From positions 15,973,501 to 16,037,500 of the forward strand of contig CM027381.1 in NCBI GenBank assembly GCA_015680905.1: DNA of 64,000 bases, read 5' to 3'. The notes beneath the pieces were generated by a model. That model saw nothing but the letters and a program-made list of their open reading frames with translations. It was not told where the DNA came from and did not search any database. Positions 37,416 through 48,298 of the stretch are shown here, one piece after another. This stretch comes from Coptis chinensis (Eukaryota; Streptophyta; Magnoliopsida; Ranunculales; Ranunculaceae). The position numbers and the translations under genes were made by a program. Numbering within the stretch: position 1 is the first letter of the stretch; each line of letters begins with the position of its first letter.

Positions 37416-38781
37416 GCGCTTACACAATGATATCATTCTGGACTTGTTTCATGTTATTTACTATGACCCGATTGGGAGTCATAGGTTGTTGTGGTTTTGA
37501 TTAGTTGGAAATTTGGGAACTCACACATACATAATCAACATTTTCAAAAGAAAACCATATATATTTATATTATTTTGGAAAAAGACCGACAGTAAAAGTA
37601 TATGTATATTAGATTATACATATCACGAGGAGATTTAGAAAAGAATTGTTGAATTCCTATAAAGAAGGAATTGTTGTCAATTTCCGGAGACAACAGTTTT
37701 TTCTAGGATTTAGAATTGCCTTGTTCACCTTTAGAGGTGGTGGGCCAGTTCTAGAGAGATACATTGATAGTAGTATTTCGGGAATTCCAGCTTACTTTTC
37801 TAGATAGCCATCTTTGTACGTGTCACGTTGTATAGTGCTTAGCTTGTGTGAGGTTGCACGTTACCTCAAGGAGGTTTTAGACGCGAGGAGTGAGTTTAGT
37901 CCACTCTTGGACGTGTGTCAGGATCCTGAACAGTCTACCATCGTCGAATAGTTGACTACCGTAAGTTAGGCGATGCCTTTTATTGGGTCATGGTCAAAGG
38001 CAAACCTGAGCTTGAAAAAATTGATTTAGTGTCGCAAGGGCGGATCTATGAGTTGGCTGTTCGGGGCTATAGCCCCCTAACTTTGCCCAAAAAAAAATTA
38101 TATAGTGGTAACTATTCATAAATTATACACCCCAAAAAGTAAAAAAACAAATTGTAGTGGCAATTAATTCTAGTAGCCCCTAATGGAGAATCCTGCATCC
38201 GCCCCTGCGTGTTCGGGGAACACACTAACAGTAATCATACACCCCACCTGAAAATTAGGATTTAACGGTGCAAGTTCACACTGGGAAGTACTGAACCATG
38301 AGAAATTGCCTAGGACTGGGGCGGTATACCAATCGTAACCTCTCTATTCTAATAGGATGCGACTGCCACAATAGATGTATGATGATTGTGAAAAATCTAT
38401 TTTGATTATTAAATAAGCGTGCTGATATGATTTATGATAGTTAGTGATTTATTTATGTAGTCACGCTATTTTGATTATAATGGTAAAAAATTGCATGTTT
38501 TAAATGGTTTTGTTATATGTAGACTATTTATTGGCTATGTATGTTTCTACTGGGCATCGTTGTTTGCTCATTCCTATATTAACATCTTTCAGGTGAACCT
38601 GTTATGGAGGAGATAATCACTACTAGTGATGATGATTACGAGCGAAGGAGTCAGTACTTGACATCATTTTTAAGAGTTTACAAGTTATATTTAATATAGT
38701 ATGTACCATGGTGTTGACGTAAGGCCTTGAGATACATTTCCACGTCCTCGAGATATGAGTTGGATCTAGAGGCGTTACATG
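37416..38781 (+). mobile_element. Possible truncated gypsy LTR remnant
   Basis: No coding sequence is recognised. Style and end resemble a Tekay/Del-type LTR in plus orientation: 'gttgtttgctcattcc' followed by 'tttcaggtgaacctg' (about 38555-38600) and a terminus 'ggcgttaca' at 38773-38781. The start was not found and may be inside the tandem duplication. The end lies 19 bp before the ATG of the next gene. Weak call. Confidence 0.3.
38035..38207. mobile_element. hAT-type MITE (173 bp)
   Basis: Terminal inverted repeats CAAGGGCGGAT... and ...ATCCGCCCCTG, with inner similarity extending to 'gttcggggct' / 'agcccctaat'. This is the CAGGGGCGGAT family common in plants. The flanks give only a poor 8-bp duplication (tagtgtcg / cgtgttcg), so the site is eroded. 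Confidence 0.65.
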
Positions 38782-38800
38782 AATCAAACTCTCAATCAAA

Positions 38801-40045
38801 ATGGAAGCAACCAATCGACCTCCCAACTTCATCTCCCTACAGAAACTTCAAAAACTTAGGATCAAGGAACAAGAGGAACAAAAGCGAAAGCAGAAAGAAG
38901 AAGAACAATTGAGAATCAAGGAACAAGAAGAACTAAAGGTGAAACAAAAAGAAGAAGAAGAACGAATGGTGAAACAAAAAGTAGAAGAAGAGAGAACATT
39001 GAGAAAAGTGAAGGGACATGAAGTGAAAGGGAAAGAAAAGATGCTTGGAGATGAAGAAATCATACCACCTAGATTTCATCACCAGGGTAGGAGAAATAAG
39101 GAAAGACCATTGTCTGTGAATAAAGATGGGGAAATGAGTTCCAAGTCTTCAGAGCAACAATCTGTTGATCTTGAGAAATTGAGGAGGATGAAGAATAAGG
39201 AAAATAAGTTAAAGTTAAAGTTGAAAATGAAAATGAAAATGAAATCGAAATTGAAAATGGAAATGGAAAAAACCCTAGCCGATGCTGATGATGAAAATGT
39301 TGATGGAAAAGAAAAGGAGAAAAAATTGATAGATGAAAAAAACAATGAAGGGGTGTCGGTGAATCCGATGGTGGAGATTGTTGTTGATGAAAAGAAGGTG
39401 GTGAAACAAATCACTGAAGTCAATCGAAAAGGATCGAATGGTGGAAGACGACGATCAAAGGGCAAGCGTGTTTCTTCAGCGGAGATTGTGAGGAAGAAGA
39501 CATCTGATGGTGCTTTGAAGAATCCGAAGGTGCAGAATGTTGTTGATGATGAGAAGAAGGTGGAATGTGCGGTGGAGAAAGAAAGGAATGAAGTAGTCAC
39601 TGGAGAAAGTTCGAGGAATGGTGGAAACCGACAATGGAAGGCAAAACCAAATAATAGAAATGTGAAGAAAGTCGTTCATAATCCAACAGTGGAGATTGTG
39701 GAAAAGATTGAAGCTCTCAAGGTTGGTGGTGATGTGGTGAAAACTATTGGTCAGTATTGTGACAAATCCACTGTTGAGACGAAGGTTGGTGATGGTCAGG
39801 TGAAAATGAAGGGTGAAGATTGCAACAGATCAAAGGTTGAGATGAATGGTTGTGATTTGGGGTTCAGAAGAAGGTTTGGTTATGGAGGGAGAGGGGGAGG
39901 GAGAAGAGATGAAAATGTGATGTGGGTCAAAAAGGGAGAAAATGAGGAAGAGGAAAGTGGTGGTGGCGGTCATGTCTGTAGCCCGTTGCTCAGTAGTGGC
40001 GGTGGTCGCATGTTTTCTGGTGGTTGTGGTCCTGGTAAATATTGA
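38801..40045 (+). CDS. Charged low-complexity protein of unknown function
   Basis: An uninterrupted 414-codon frame, by far the longest in the window, starting ATGGAAGCAACC and ending TGA. I do not recognise the family. Residues ~15-75 are Glu/Lys/Gln-rich heptad-like repeats (RIKEQEE and KQKEEEE units), predicted coiled coil. Residues ~125-160 are an alternating Lys/Met/Leu tract. Residues ~195-300 hold repeated modules of the form NPxVEIVxxxKK with GG(R/N)RR stretches. The C-terminus is Gly/Arg-rich (FGYGGRGGGRRDEN), then Gly-rich ending GGCGPGKY. No signal peptide or membrane segment. The very basic, RG-rich end suggests nucleic-acid contact, which is inference. A purine-rich coding strand can keep frames open by chance, but GAG/AAG/GTG-type codon variety and repeated protein modules favour a real gene. 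Upstream sequence is LTR-like, so the true 5' end may be lost. Confidence 0.55.
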   Translation: MEATNRPPNFISLQKLQKLRIKEQEEQKRKQKEEEQLRIKEQEELKVKQKEEEERMVKQKVEEERTLRKVKGHEVKGKEKMLGDEEIIPPRFHHQGRRNKERPLSVNKDGEMSSKSSEQQSVDLEKLRRMKNKENKLKLKLKMKMKMKSKLKMEMEKTLADADDENVDGKEKEKKLIDEKNNEGVSVNPMVEIVVDEKKVVKQITEVNRKGSNGGRRRSKGKRVSSAEIVRKKTSDGALKNPKVQNVVDDEKKVECAVEKERNEVVTGESSRNGGNRQWKAKPNNRNVKKVVHNPTVEIVEKIEALKVGGDVVKTIGQYCDKSTVETKVGDGQVKMKGEDCNRSKVEMNGCDLGFRRRFGYGGRGGGRRDENVMWVKKGENEEEESGGGGHVCSPLLSSGGGRMFSGGCGPGKY

Positions 40046-40509
40046 AGGTTCAAGGGTATATGCAATTCAAAGCTAGTCTATATGTAATTAATTGGATTTA
40101 CCATTTCTGTTTTAGCTTTTGTGATGAATTTTCAGAGTTGGAACTGGTGACTTAATTGAACAAGTATACTGGACTTTTGTTTTTGAAGTCTGAATCATCT
40201 CCTATTCTCCTGCAAGACTGCAACTAATAATGCACAGAATAAATTTTATGACGACACAAGAAATTAATGCACTTATTCCTGAAATTTCTGAAAGAAAGAA
40301 AGTAAGAAGAGAACAATTTGAATCCGTTGGGTTTTACGCCTGTTACGCATATGGATTTTGGACTTTCTTAACTTCTACTATTTCCTACAAAAGTGATATT
40401 GCCTTTCATTTTATGTATTACTTCTCCTGTGGTTGCAAACTTTGAATATGCCGCCATACCTCCAAATGGAAAATAGACCAGGCAGATTTTTACCTATTTG
40501 TTGTGTATC
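40046..40509. other. 3' flank of the charged-protein gene
   Basis: No gene recognised. AT-rich, probably 3' untranslated sequence and spacer; the ORF at 40230-40445 has no domain. Confidence 0.35.
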
Positions 40510-40518
40510 TTACAAGTT

Positions 40519-40630
40519 TTTTTTTTTTTTTTTTGGCGAGTCTGTTTTTAAACGAGATCGGTGACTCATTAGTGCGGCAGAGTTCGAACCCCAGACCCTA
40601 TAGATTTTACCAACTTTACTAGTTGGTACA
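40519..40630 (-). mobile_element. tRNA-derived SINE
   Basis: Minus strand ends in a poly(A) tract (poly-T at 40517-40534). Its head contains a pol III B box GGTTCGAACTC (40580-40590) and an A-box-like TAGTAAAGTTGG (about 40615-40626). It is flanked by a perfect 9-bp duplication TTACAAGTT at 40510-40518 and 40631-40639. About 112 bp long. Confidence 0.8.
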
Positions 40631-40639
40631 TTACAAGTT

Positions 40640-40904
40640 AGTGAGTTAAAAGATGAAAATCCAAAAGCCTTCTTATATTGGTGAGCTCAGTTGCTCCTTG
40701 CCTCCTTAGTTTCACTTGTCTGTGTATGTTATTCACCTGCAGCAAAGAACATTCTTCTGGGTAAACAGGAAGGGAGCGACGAGGTTTTAAGATATTCTTA
40801 TGTTCAAAACGTCGGGCAAATATATCTACAGAATCAGTCATTGGAATGGATATTTAAATGTTTTTATCCGAGGAACAGTATGTGTGGTCCATGCTTATTA
40901 GCTT
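40640..40904. other. Spacer between SINE and hAT MITE
   Basis: No gene recognised. Confidence 0.35.
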
Positions 40905-40912
40905 CTAAAATG

Positions 40913-41421
40913 CACTGTTCTAAAAATCGGTCTATGCGGTGCCCAACCGACTCGCCTAGGACCAAGTTGTTTAAAAAATCGGTGGACCGACTAGACGGGT
41001 CTAGGCGGACCGATTAGGCGGGCTAGGTGGCCTCTAGGCGGTCCAATCAATTTTTTTTTTTTTTTTTAATGATTAAATGTCGAAAATTAAAGGCCCGTGT
41101 AAACTTAAGATTTAAATGAGTTTAAAAGACTAAAGCCTAATGTAAATTATGTCACTATAACAAAGAGTATGTTTTTATATGAAGTCGATATTCTTCAACT
41201 ATTACGCATTTTTGTAATAAGTATTTTTATTTGTGTTTAATTTTTGAATTATGGTAAATGATTTTCTTCATTTCTTATAGTATAGGTGTGTATTACTATA
41301 TATATTAGGAAAAAAAAAAAAAATCGTCTAGCGCTTAGCCTGTCTAGGCACTGCCTAGAAGGCCTAGGCACTAGGTACTCTCCTACCGCCCGACTACCGC
41401 CTAGCGTTTTTTAGAACACTG
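40913..41421. mobile_element. hAT-type MITE (509 bp)
   Basis: Terminal inverted repeats CACTGTTCTAAAAA / TTTTTTAGAACACTG with a perfect 8-bp duplication CTAAAATG at 40905-40912 and 41422-41429. The interior is rich in 'cctaggc'/'gtctaggcgg' motifs in both orientations near each end, so the ends can pair over more than 50 bases. No transposase. Confidence 0.88.
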
Positions 41422-41534
41422 CTAAAATGTGATTGTGTTCCTAAGTAGATAGGCTTCCATTTTTTACTTTTCAACGCAGCAGTTTTGGATATTTTTACCC
41501 TTCAAATAAAAACAAAGAGTTTCATAAAGAACGT

Positions 41535-41543
41535 TTCATTCAA
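41535..41543. repeat. 9-bp target duplication TTCATTCAA (left copy)
   Basis: Perfect match to 52993-53001. A 9-bp duplication is diagnostic of Mutator-like elements. Confidence 0.93.
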
Positions 41544-42460
41544 GGGTAATTGCCTGAATCGGCCATGATAAAAGCATATTGTGCTCCAACCGGCATGCCT
41601 TTTAATTTTGACCAATTCAACGGGTTTTTAACCCTTTTGCCCTTCCTTACAACACTCTCTTTCATCTGCCACACTCTCTCTCCTCTGCAACACACTCTCT
41701 CTCCTCTTGTACTTCTGATGTGGACATGCACAGTAATATTTATCCGTTAGATTCTCTTAGCGATACGTACTAGCGATTAATGATCGTTAGATTTCAACCC
41801 AGCAAAAATGAAAACGGACTTTAGCTATTGTGGGAATCAGAACCAGCAACTTATGGACCTACTATCAGCAATTTTTGGTTGTTTTTGTTGTATGGACATG
41901 AACAACGTTGACCTCGATTTTTGTGCCAAACTATAAAAATGTTTACAAACTTCTAAAGCTTCCAATTTTTTTACTTCATCTTCTTAGTTATCCTCTCCTT
42001 CATGATTTTGGTAAGGTTTTTCATGGAGGATAAGAACACAAATCTTGATAATGGATTTTTCTAAAGTTCATCTTCTTGATTATCCTCTCCCTCTACGGTT
42101 CTCATTGTTTATTGATATGTTTTGAACTTTGGTTTGTTGTCTTCAATGTTGGCTTTTTTTAGGTCGTCTTGGGTTTGTTTTTACGTAGTAGTGTATAGAG
42201 TTTTTTAAGGTTTCCATAGTTGTGTTTACTATTTTCATGTTGATTTTGTTCTTGTTGCATGGAGTAAAGAAGTATGTAACAGGTGAGGTGAAATTGAGAG
42301 TGTTTGATGTGTATATTTCCTTAGAAGGATTCATGTGTCTTATGGAAGATTTGTCCAAGCACATGAAATTGAGTTTTTGTATGATGTACTTGATGAACAA
42401 GTCCCTTTCTAGATTGATGAAAAAATTGACTACTTGAATATGATTCAAAAACAGAAAAAG
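41544..42460 (+). repeat. Left terminal inverted repeat of MULE
   Basis: The inverted copy is at 51972-52992. The outer ~480 bp align base for base with few changes (e.g. 'tgaatcggccatgataaaagc'), then similarity drops. It rises again at 42275-42460, which is a decayed copy of a transposase coding exon (VKLRVFDV, MNKSLS). Relative to the right repeat the left one has lost ~100 bp near 42250. Confidence 0.9.
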
Positions 42461-43556
42461 ACTGTGTACTCATTATGGTGAGCTTGAATTGCCTTTTCAG
42501 TTGCGGTTCCGCCAGGTTTTAGCAATGCAGACTGTATGGATGCCACCATAAGCGACACTTACATGTACCATCAGCAACTTGGGTTTCTTTGGAAATCCCA
42601 CTTCCACTTCACAGATCACCTTATGAAGTTTTGGAAGTATGTTTCACTGTATAGGTTTGGGCATAAATCGATGTAATGTTATTTTGTAGTTTGTGAAACG
42701 GCCGGTTCATTGTGCTTGAGTGTCAGCACAATAACTATTAATGTTCATATGTTTTGTTTGTGATTATATCAGGGGTACCTTTATAACACTGTTGTTGTTT
42801 ATAAGGAGATAATGAGAAAGAAATTTGTATGGAAACTCAATAAGAAAATATATATTTAGCATTAACAAAACTGGACTGGACGTGCTATTCGAAACTGAGG
42901 TAACCGGCAACGTATTATGTGATACATCAGCAATTGAAGCCATAAACAAGAACACAATTAAGACTATCAGGTTGACTTTAATATACACCTATAACTTATG
43001 TACAAAATAGTATTATTCAATAATAAGTTAAACAAAAGTTAACTTTGATAAGTTTATTCAATATCAAGTAAAGCAAAAATGTAGCATTTAATAACACATA
43101 TTGAAGTTCAGAAGAAGTAACTAGCATCTCAGTGCCATATTTCATCATTGTTCCCACCCAACTCAGTTACAAGATTGTCCGTTGTTCAATATTTAAAAAG
43201 TTTTCTTATACAAATAGCCAAAATGTTTGAAAGTCCCACCCTTTGTAAAATGACCAGACTTAGAAGTTGTTGATGGTTAGTACATTAGAATATGTTTGTA
43301 CTGAGATAAACTAGTGAGATGAAGAATCTAGTTTGGGCAGGAAAAATCTTTGGCTCGTGTTAGGAACGATACGATAGCATTAACTATTCGTCTAACAGTT
43401 AAAGAAATGATGGTTTTTTAACCTTTAACAGGCACGTGTCGGTAGTAATATGTGTGAGCTATAAGGACTGTTCAGTGTTCATTTTCGGACCAAAAAAACC
43501 GCCCAAATTGAATACCTTGAATCCCTAATTTTTCAACCATTTTCAATCTTTCAAAA
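42461..43556 (+). other. MULE interior, 5' part of the plus-strand gene
   Basis: No recognised domain. AT-rich sequence, probably introns and leader of the protease gene. ORFs at 42825-43010 and 42764-42988 are unassigned. Confidence 0.4.
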
Positions 43557-44610
43557 ATGAGAAAGCTTAATTTGATTGTTCGTATGTCACTTGATAAAAT
43601 GCATAAATTGTTCAAGATATTCGTTACTGCAGAGAGGGAAGATTTTGAGAAGTCTTGCTTTGGGAAGTTTTTAAGCATTAACGAGCGAATACACACCACT
43701 ACTACGCTAGTGTATGCTGTTTTGGGACACCAAGTAGGTAAACTTTGCTACCAAATCGGTAAGAAGGATTTGGTGTTTTAAAAAAGTGATGTTGCTCTTA
43801 TAATGGGTCTTAGTGTGAAGCCGGTTTCTAATTCATTCTACACAGCAGACGTCAAGATCCCATCCCAATTTCATGCAAGGTTTTTTAAAGGAACCACGGT
43901 TTCTAAAACATAAATATTGGAAGCTAGAAACTTGGCAAAATCAAGAGTTGGTGAAAAAAGTCAGAATGATGTGTTTAGGCTGAATAAGTTGTATATACTA
44001 TTGCAGGTTCTGCTTCCAGGATCTGCTAAGACAATTGATGGGAGGTATATTGAACTGGCCGAGAATTTAAATGCATATTGACAACTTTCCTTGGGGCACA
44101 CCTTTGTTTGAAATGTTGGAAGAGTCTTTGGAAGACATGTCTAACCTAGTGAGTGTTTGAAAGGATTCTTTCGCAATTTATGCTTGTTTAATTTGTTTTA
44201 TTATTTGGGTATATCTTCACATCCCATCTCTTAAGGCTTGGAGACAAGTTGATGGTAGATTCCTCAGAATACTAGATTGGGTAGCTTGCCTTCAAGAAAC
44301 ATACATCTACATATATACTTATAAGAAAAGGCTTCAACCTCCTAAGGGGAAGGCAGTGGTGTTGGAAAGTCTAGATCTATCTGAAGGAAAACTGAATGAA
44401 GAAGTGCTAAAGGATGCTTTGGCGCAACAGCCCATGCAAAATGGTGCAACAGTTTCAGGGATATACAATAATGAGGAACTTTTTCAAAGACAGACAAAAG
44501 TAATTAAAGGCTTTGTAAGTAACTTGTTTTCTTTACTGTGTTCAACAATGTTGCATGTTGTATCCAAGAATGATAATAGGGTACCAATGATAATATATGG
44601 GTAACCAGGT
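43557..44610 (+). pseudogene. N-terminal domain of Ulp1-type gene (DUF1985-like)
   Basis: The first coding block (43557-43781) reads CFGKFLSINERIHTTTTLVY and then a short basic segment. After a TAA at 43779-43781 the same frame goes on with VALIMGLSVKPVSN. A second block (about 43960-44150) carries RLNKLYILLQVLLPG and, after a one-base shift near 44080, DNFPWGTPLFEMLEESLEDM. A third (44230-44520) has GRFLRILDWVACLQE. This order, a small conserved domain with an (F/A)xxxxGL motif then a PWG(T/R)xxF motif, is what plant MULE-borne Ulp1 proteins show ahead of the protease. I infer a DUF1985-like domain; it is by memory of the family, not a search. A donor-like 'ctagtgagtg' ends the second block. 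Confidence 0.5.
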
Positions 44611-44959
44611 TTTGACATTAAAGTACTCATATAATCTTATAATGTTATAGACGTTGTAATATGGTATTGGTACCCTATTATACAGTCTTGAATTGGAATT
44701 GCAAATGTTGTTAGGACCCATGTTGTTATATGAAGCATTGATAATGTGTTGTTATGGAACTGCATGTTGCAGCATTGTTTTATATATGAGGCAGTAATAT
44801 GTTATGGTACTATGAGTGAGCTATTGTTAAACAAGATATGTCAACAACAACAACAATGTATCTGTTGTGGTTTACAAATAGTGAAGTGGGATCTTACTTA
44901 TATTATTTGTTATGTGCTATGATTAATCTAAAACAGTCAGTAAGGAGGTTAAGGTTGTT

Positions 44960-46465
44960 GGGGATATACTCCAAAGTGAAATAAGGACTGGCATGGAAAC
45001 AATAACTCAAGAGATTGTTCATGGTGGGTTGAAAGGTGGTATGGAAAGTTCAGAGGTTGAGGTTGTGAAAGGGCCTAGAACAAGGGGTAGAACAAGGAGT
45101 AGAAGTTTGGAGGTTGAGGTTATGAAAGGAGCTACAACTAGAAGCCCAAAGAAGCCAACCAATGTAGGTGTTGATGCTATACTGAAAACACCAACAAGGT
45201 CTTCCCAGAAGAAGGTTCACTCATAACCTAAGAAAGGGAGTTCATCTGCTTCTTAGGAAGTTACCTTTGAGGTTTCTCCTAGTTCCTCATATAAAATAAA
45301 AAGAGCATTGGACAAGGATCAAAGCCTTAAAGTTCTGGGAGATACTTCAATACCTGCTCAGTATGAAGTAAAGAAAAGGAAAGTGGTCAAAGTTTGTGGT
45401 ACCCAAGTTCAGCCATCAAGAGCAAGCAAAGTTGAGGCTATAAAGGCTAGTGAGAGGCAAAACTTGAAGAAAAAATATCAAATCAGTGAGAGAACAAGGG
45501 AACGGGAGATAAAGCTTAAGGAAGTGGAGACACCCAAACAGAGAAGAAAGTTGATCCAGGCTGAGTGTGATGAAGATGAAGATGTTGAACAACAACAAAG
45601 AGAGCAAAATGAGTTAGAGTCAGTTGCTGCAAGTGTTTTCCAAGAGATTAGTGAGGCCATACCAAAAGGGACATACCACGAACATAGTGTGGAGCTGGAG
45701 GAGGACCTGGTGAGGGTACAGATTGCTATAATACTTTACCTTATGCTGAATCTGCAATGCTTGACCATGTTCCCTTTTATTCTCCTTTGGCTTATGTTTT
45801 AGTGCTTCCTCCTGGTGCTCTTGATGGGGAAGCAGTTATGAACAGAGAAATGGAAAAAATCAGTTTTGCTTCACTATTGGCTGGAAGTGCAAAGCTCCCT
45901 GACATAACCAGCCCTATCAGCATTTGAAGGAGCAAGCACTGAACATGTTGTGGCATCTGTAGATGATGATCAGAACACTATGGGACAGCATGATGCTGCT
46001 GATTTAGAGGAACCTGATGTGGTACTCATTCACACTCAGATGGAGATGGAAATGGATAAGAAAACTAAAGAGAGTGGTCGTAGAAAAAGGAGGAGGGAAA
46101 AAAGACTGGGAAAAGAAAGTACTGGTTTATGGGAAAAGAAAATGGGAAAGAAATGTGACTTATTAATCAAGGTTGCTCTGTTATCAACCTTTTACAAGAA
46201 AACAACTACCATAGGTGAGGTAAATGTTGTCAATTATTACTGGAAAAAGTTCAGTAGGAAGATGGATCAACAGCGCTCTCTAGATATGAGAGCTTTTGGG
46301 TACGATCAAGTTATTTCAGTGCATAATTTTCATTCGTTACATGGAAGACAATGGGTGGATGGTGAGGTAATGAATCTACCATTAGTAATTATCTCTACAA
46401 TTATCAGAAACTTGGTATTGCCTGTGCAAAGTAAACTACTACAGAAAGTTAATTGTTACTAATTA
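44960..46465 (+). pseudogene. Basic and acidic linker of Ulp1-type gene
   Basis: Low-complexity coding blocks at 44993-45226, 45308-45802 and 45950-46462. They include basic repeats (RTRGRTRSRSLEVEVMKGAT), an acidic Glu/Gln tract (DEDEDVEQQQREQNELE) and a Lys/Arg cluster (SGRRKRRREKRLGKES) that could be a nuclear localisation signal. Plant Ulp1-carrying proteins have such linkers before the catalytic domain. A stop at 45223-45226 and another near 45800 interrupt the frame. Confidence 0.55.
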
Positions 46466-46469
46466 CTAT

Positions 46470-47376
46470 ATAATTCTTTTCTAGGTTCTCAGCTTATATG
46501 TCAAGCTATTGATAAGGTGGTATAAGCAGCATTGTAAGGAACATGTCATTCCAGAAGAGGAAGTGTATACTGTTGTGGAGGATGTTTACTTTGCTGTGAG
46601 TTCTCGATCTATACTTTAATACTAATTTTCTGTTGAAGCTTACTGACTATTCTGACTTAAGTTTGATAAGTTTCATCATCACTTTGTGGATGTAGAAATT
46701 CATCATAAGAGTGGATAATGGTTTGTACCATACAGATGAAATTGTGAAAGAGTATTTGGACCCCTTTGAAATAAGGATAAGAAATCAACCCCACCCAGTA
46801 TAGGGTAAGGGAGTAATTGTACCTTTTGAAGTTCATGGTAGTCATTGGATTGTTGATGTCTTTAACTGTAAAGAGATGAAAGTGTGCACCTATGATTATC
46901 TTAGTGGAAAGCAAATTTTTGATGAACAACTAGCTTTGGAGAGAATGATTCCTTATGTGCTCAGGTGTGTTGATCCAAGCTCCACTGTTGATTTGAACAC
47001 ATCATGGGCTCGTGGATTTGTTAGTATCACACAACAACCAGATTCCAACAGTTGTGGGTTATATTGCCTTGCCTTTATTGATAGTCTTCTTAGAGGTGTT
47101 CCTGAGAGGGTAAACCATATTGACATGCAACCATTTAGAATGCGGATGAGGATTGGAATGGGCATTATATCATGTGGATTAAATCCAGGTGAAGTTGCTA
47201 AGAAGAGAAAAGCATTTGAAGAGAGGTTGACAGAAGGAAGTCTGCAAGTAGAGAACCAAGTGTTCAAGGATGTAGCATCTACTGAGAAAGAGGCACTGAA
47301 GCAAGTTGACATTGGCATAGAGCTACAGAGTGAAGCAGATTCAGCTGGAATTGACAAAGAGCCTAAGGATGCTTAA
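46470..47376 (+). pseudogene. Ulp1/C48 cysteine-protease domain
   Basis: SUMO-protease-like domain; family members cut SUMO from targets or mature its precursor. In one open frame from 46804 to the TAA at 47374-47376 the catalytic residues are visible: His in EVHGSHWIVDVFNC (codon 46843-46845), Asp in CTYDYLSG (46894-46896), the oxyanion Gln in TQQPDSN (47032-47037) and Cys in SNSCGLYCLAF (47053-47055). The domain starts after an acceptor-like 'gatgtag' at 46695. An in-frame TAG at 46801-46803 lies 13 codons before the His, so as written the full domain cannot be made. An internal ATG (46876) would omit the His. Triad preservation beside a stop suggests recent inactivation or a base error. 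Confidence 0.85.
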
Positions 47377-47830
47377 GCAGCTACTGAGAACCAAGTGGAC
47401 ATTGACCAATGCCAACAGAGTCAAGTAACAAGGATGTTGAAGCTGGAAGTGACCAAGTGAACAAGGATGTTGAAGCTGGAACTGACCAAGTGAACAAGGA
47501 TGCTGAAGCTACTACTAAGAACCAAGTAAACAAGGATGTTGACCCTGCTACTGATAACCAAGTAGAGCCTGACCAATGCCAACGAGGATGAGTCAAGCGA
47601 CCCAAGATGAATGCATGATGCACCGGAAGTGAAGTGACCAAGTGAACGAGGATGCTAAAGCTGCTACTGAAGACCAACTCAACATTGACCAAGATGAACA
47701 AAGTCATGATGATGCAGTTGGAAGACAGGTACAGCTGAAGGATGCAAAAAACAACAAAGGTAAGGATGCTGAAAATGGTGAAGATGGGTCTGCTGACCAG
47801 CAAGAGAACATAGCTGAAGACAAGAACTAG
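47377..47830 (+). repeat. C-terminal (DQVNKDVEAGT)n repeats of Ulp1-type gene
   Basis: After the TAA at 47374 the coding pattern continues in other frames as ~33-bp units encoding (D/N)QVNKDVEAG(S/T/A), about four clean copies at 47435-47560, then looser copies to 47830, where a TAG ends the acidic tail. These repeats were probably part of the original protein and are now cut off by the stop and by frame shifts. Confidence 0.7.
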
Positions 47831-47885
47831 GGGACATCGAAATGATGTCTCATTTTTATATGTTTGTTATTATTTTAGAACTTAT

Positions 47886-48079
47886 GTGTCTCATTTTGTA
47901 GTGCTCCATTTTGATAAACATAATATTTTGATGTCAGTGGTTTGTTTAGATAACGTCTCTCATTTTCAAGTTACAATCCTAAGTGTCTCATTTTGCAGTG
48001 CTCCGTTTTGATAAACATAATATTTTGATGTCAGTGGTTCGTTTAGATAACGTCTCTCATTTTCAAATTACAATCCTAA
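47886..48079. repeat. 97-bp direct tandem repeat between convergent genes
   Basis: Two units (47886-47982, 47983-48079) with only about three differences, starting 'gtgtctcattttg'. They lie between the ends of the two MULE genes. Confidence 0.93.
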
Positions 48080-48298
48080 GTGTTTCAATTGTGGCATTAA
48101 TTTTATAGTATTTATTTTTTTTGCTACCTTACATATTGATAACTTCAATAGACAAAACACCTGCCACTTTATAAACAACAAAATACCATTACATTGATTC
48201 CCAAATAACTTACATAGTCATTGAAAGGCCAAAGAAAATCCAAATAACATTACAAGCGTAGTGGCTGACAGTTCTTTTATATGTCGATGATGGTTGAC

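Noticed and set aside
39079-39600. 173-codon minus-strand ORF rich in Ser/Phe
   Set aside because: Mirror frame of the purine-rich plus-strand gene; its composition is the complement of Lys/Glu codons.
40580-40630. tRNA gene suggested by A and B boxes
   Set aside because: No cloverleaf or anticodon arm; the poly(A) tail and 9-bp target duplication show a SINE.
46953-47357. 134-codon minus-strand ORF
   Set aside because: Antisense of the Ulp1 protease domain, which has the catalytic motifs on the plus strand.
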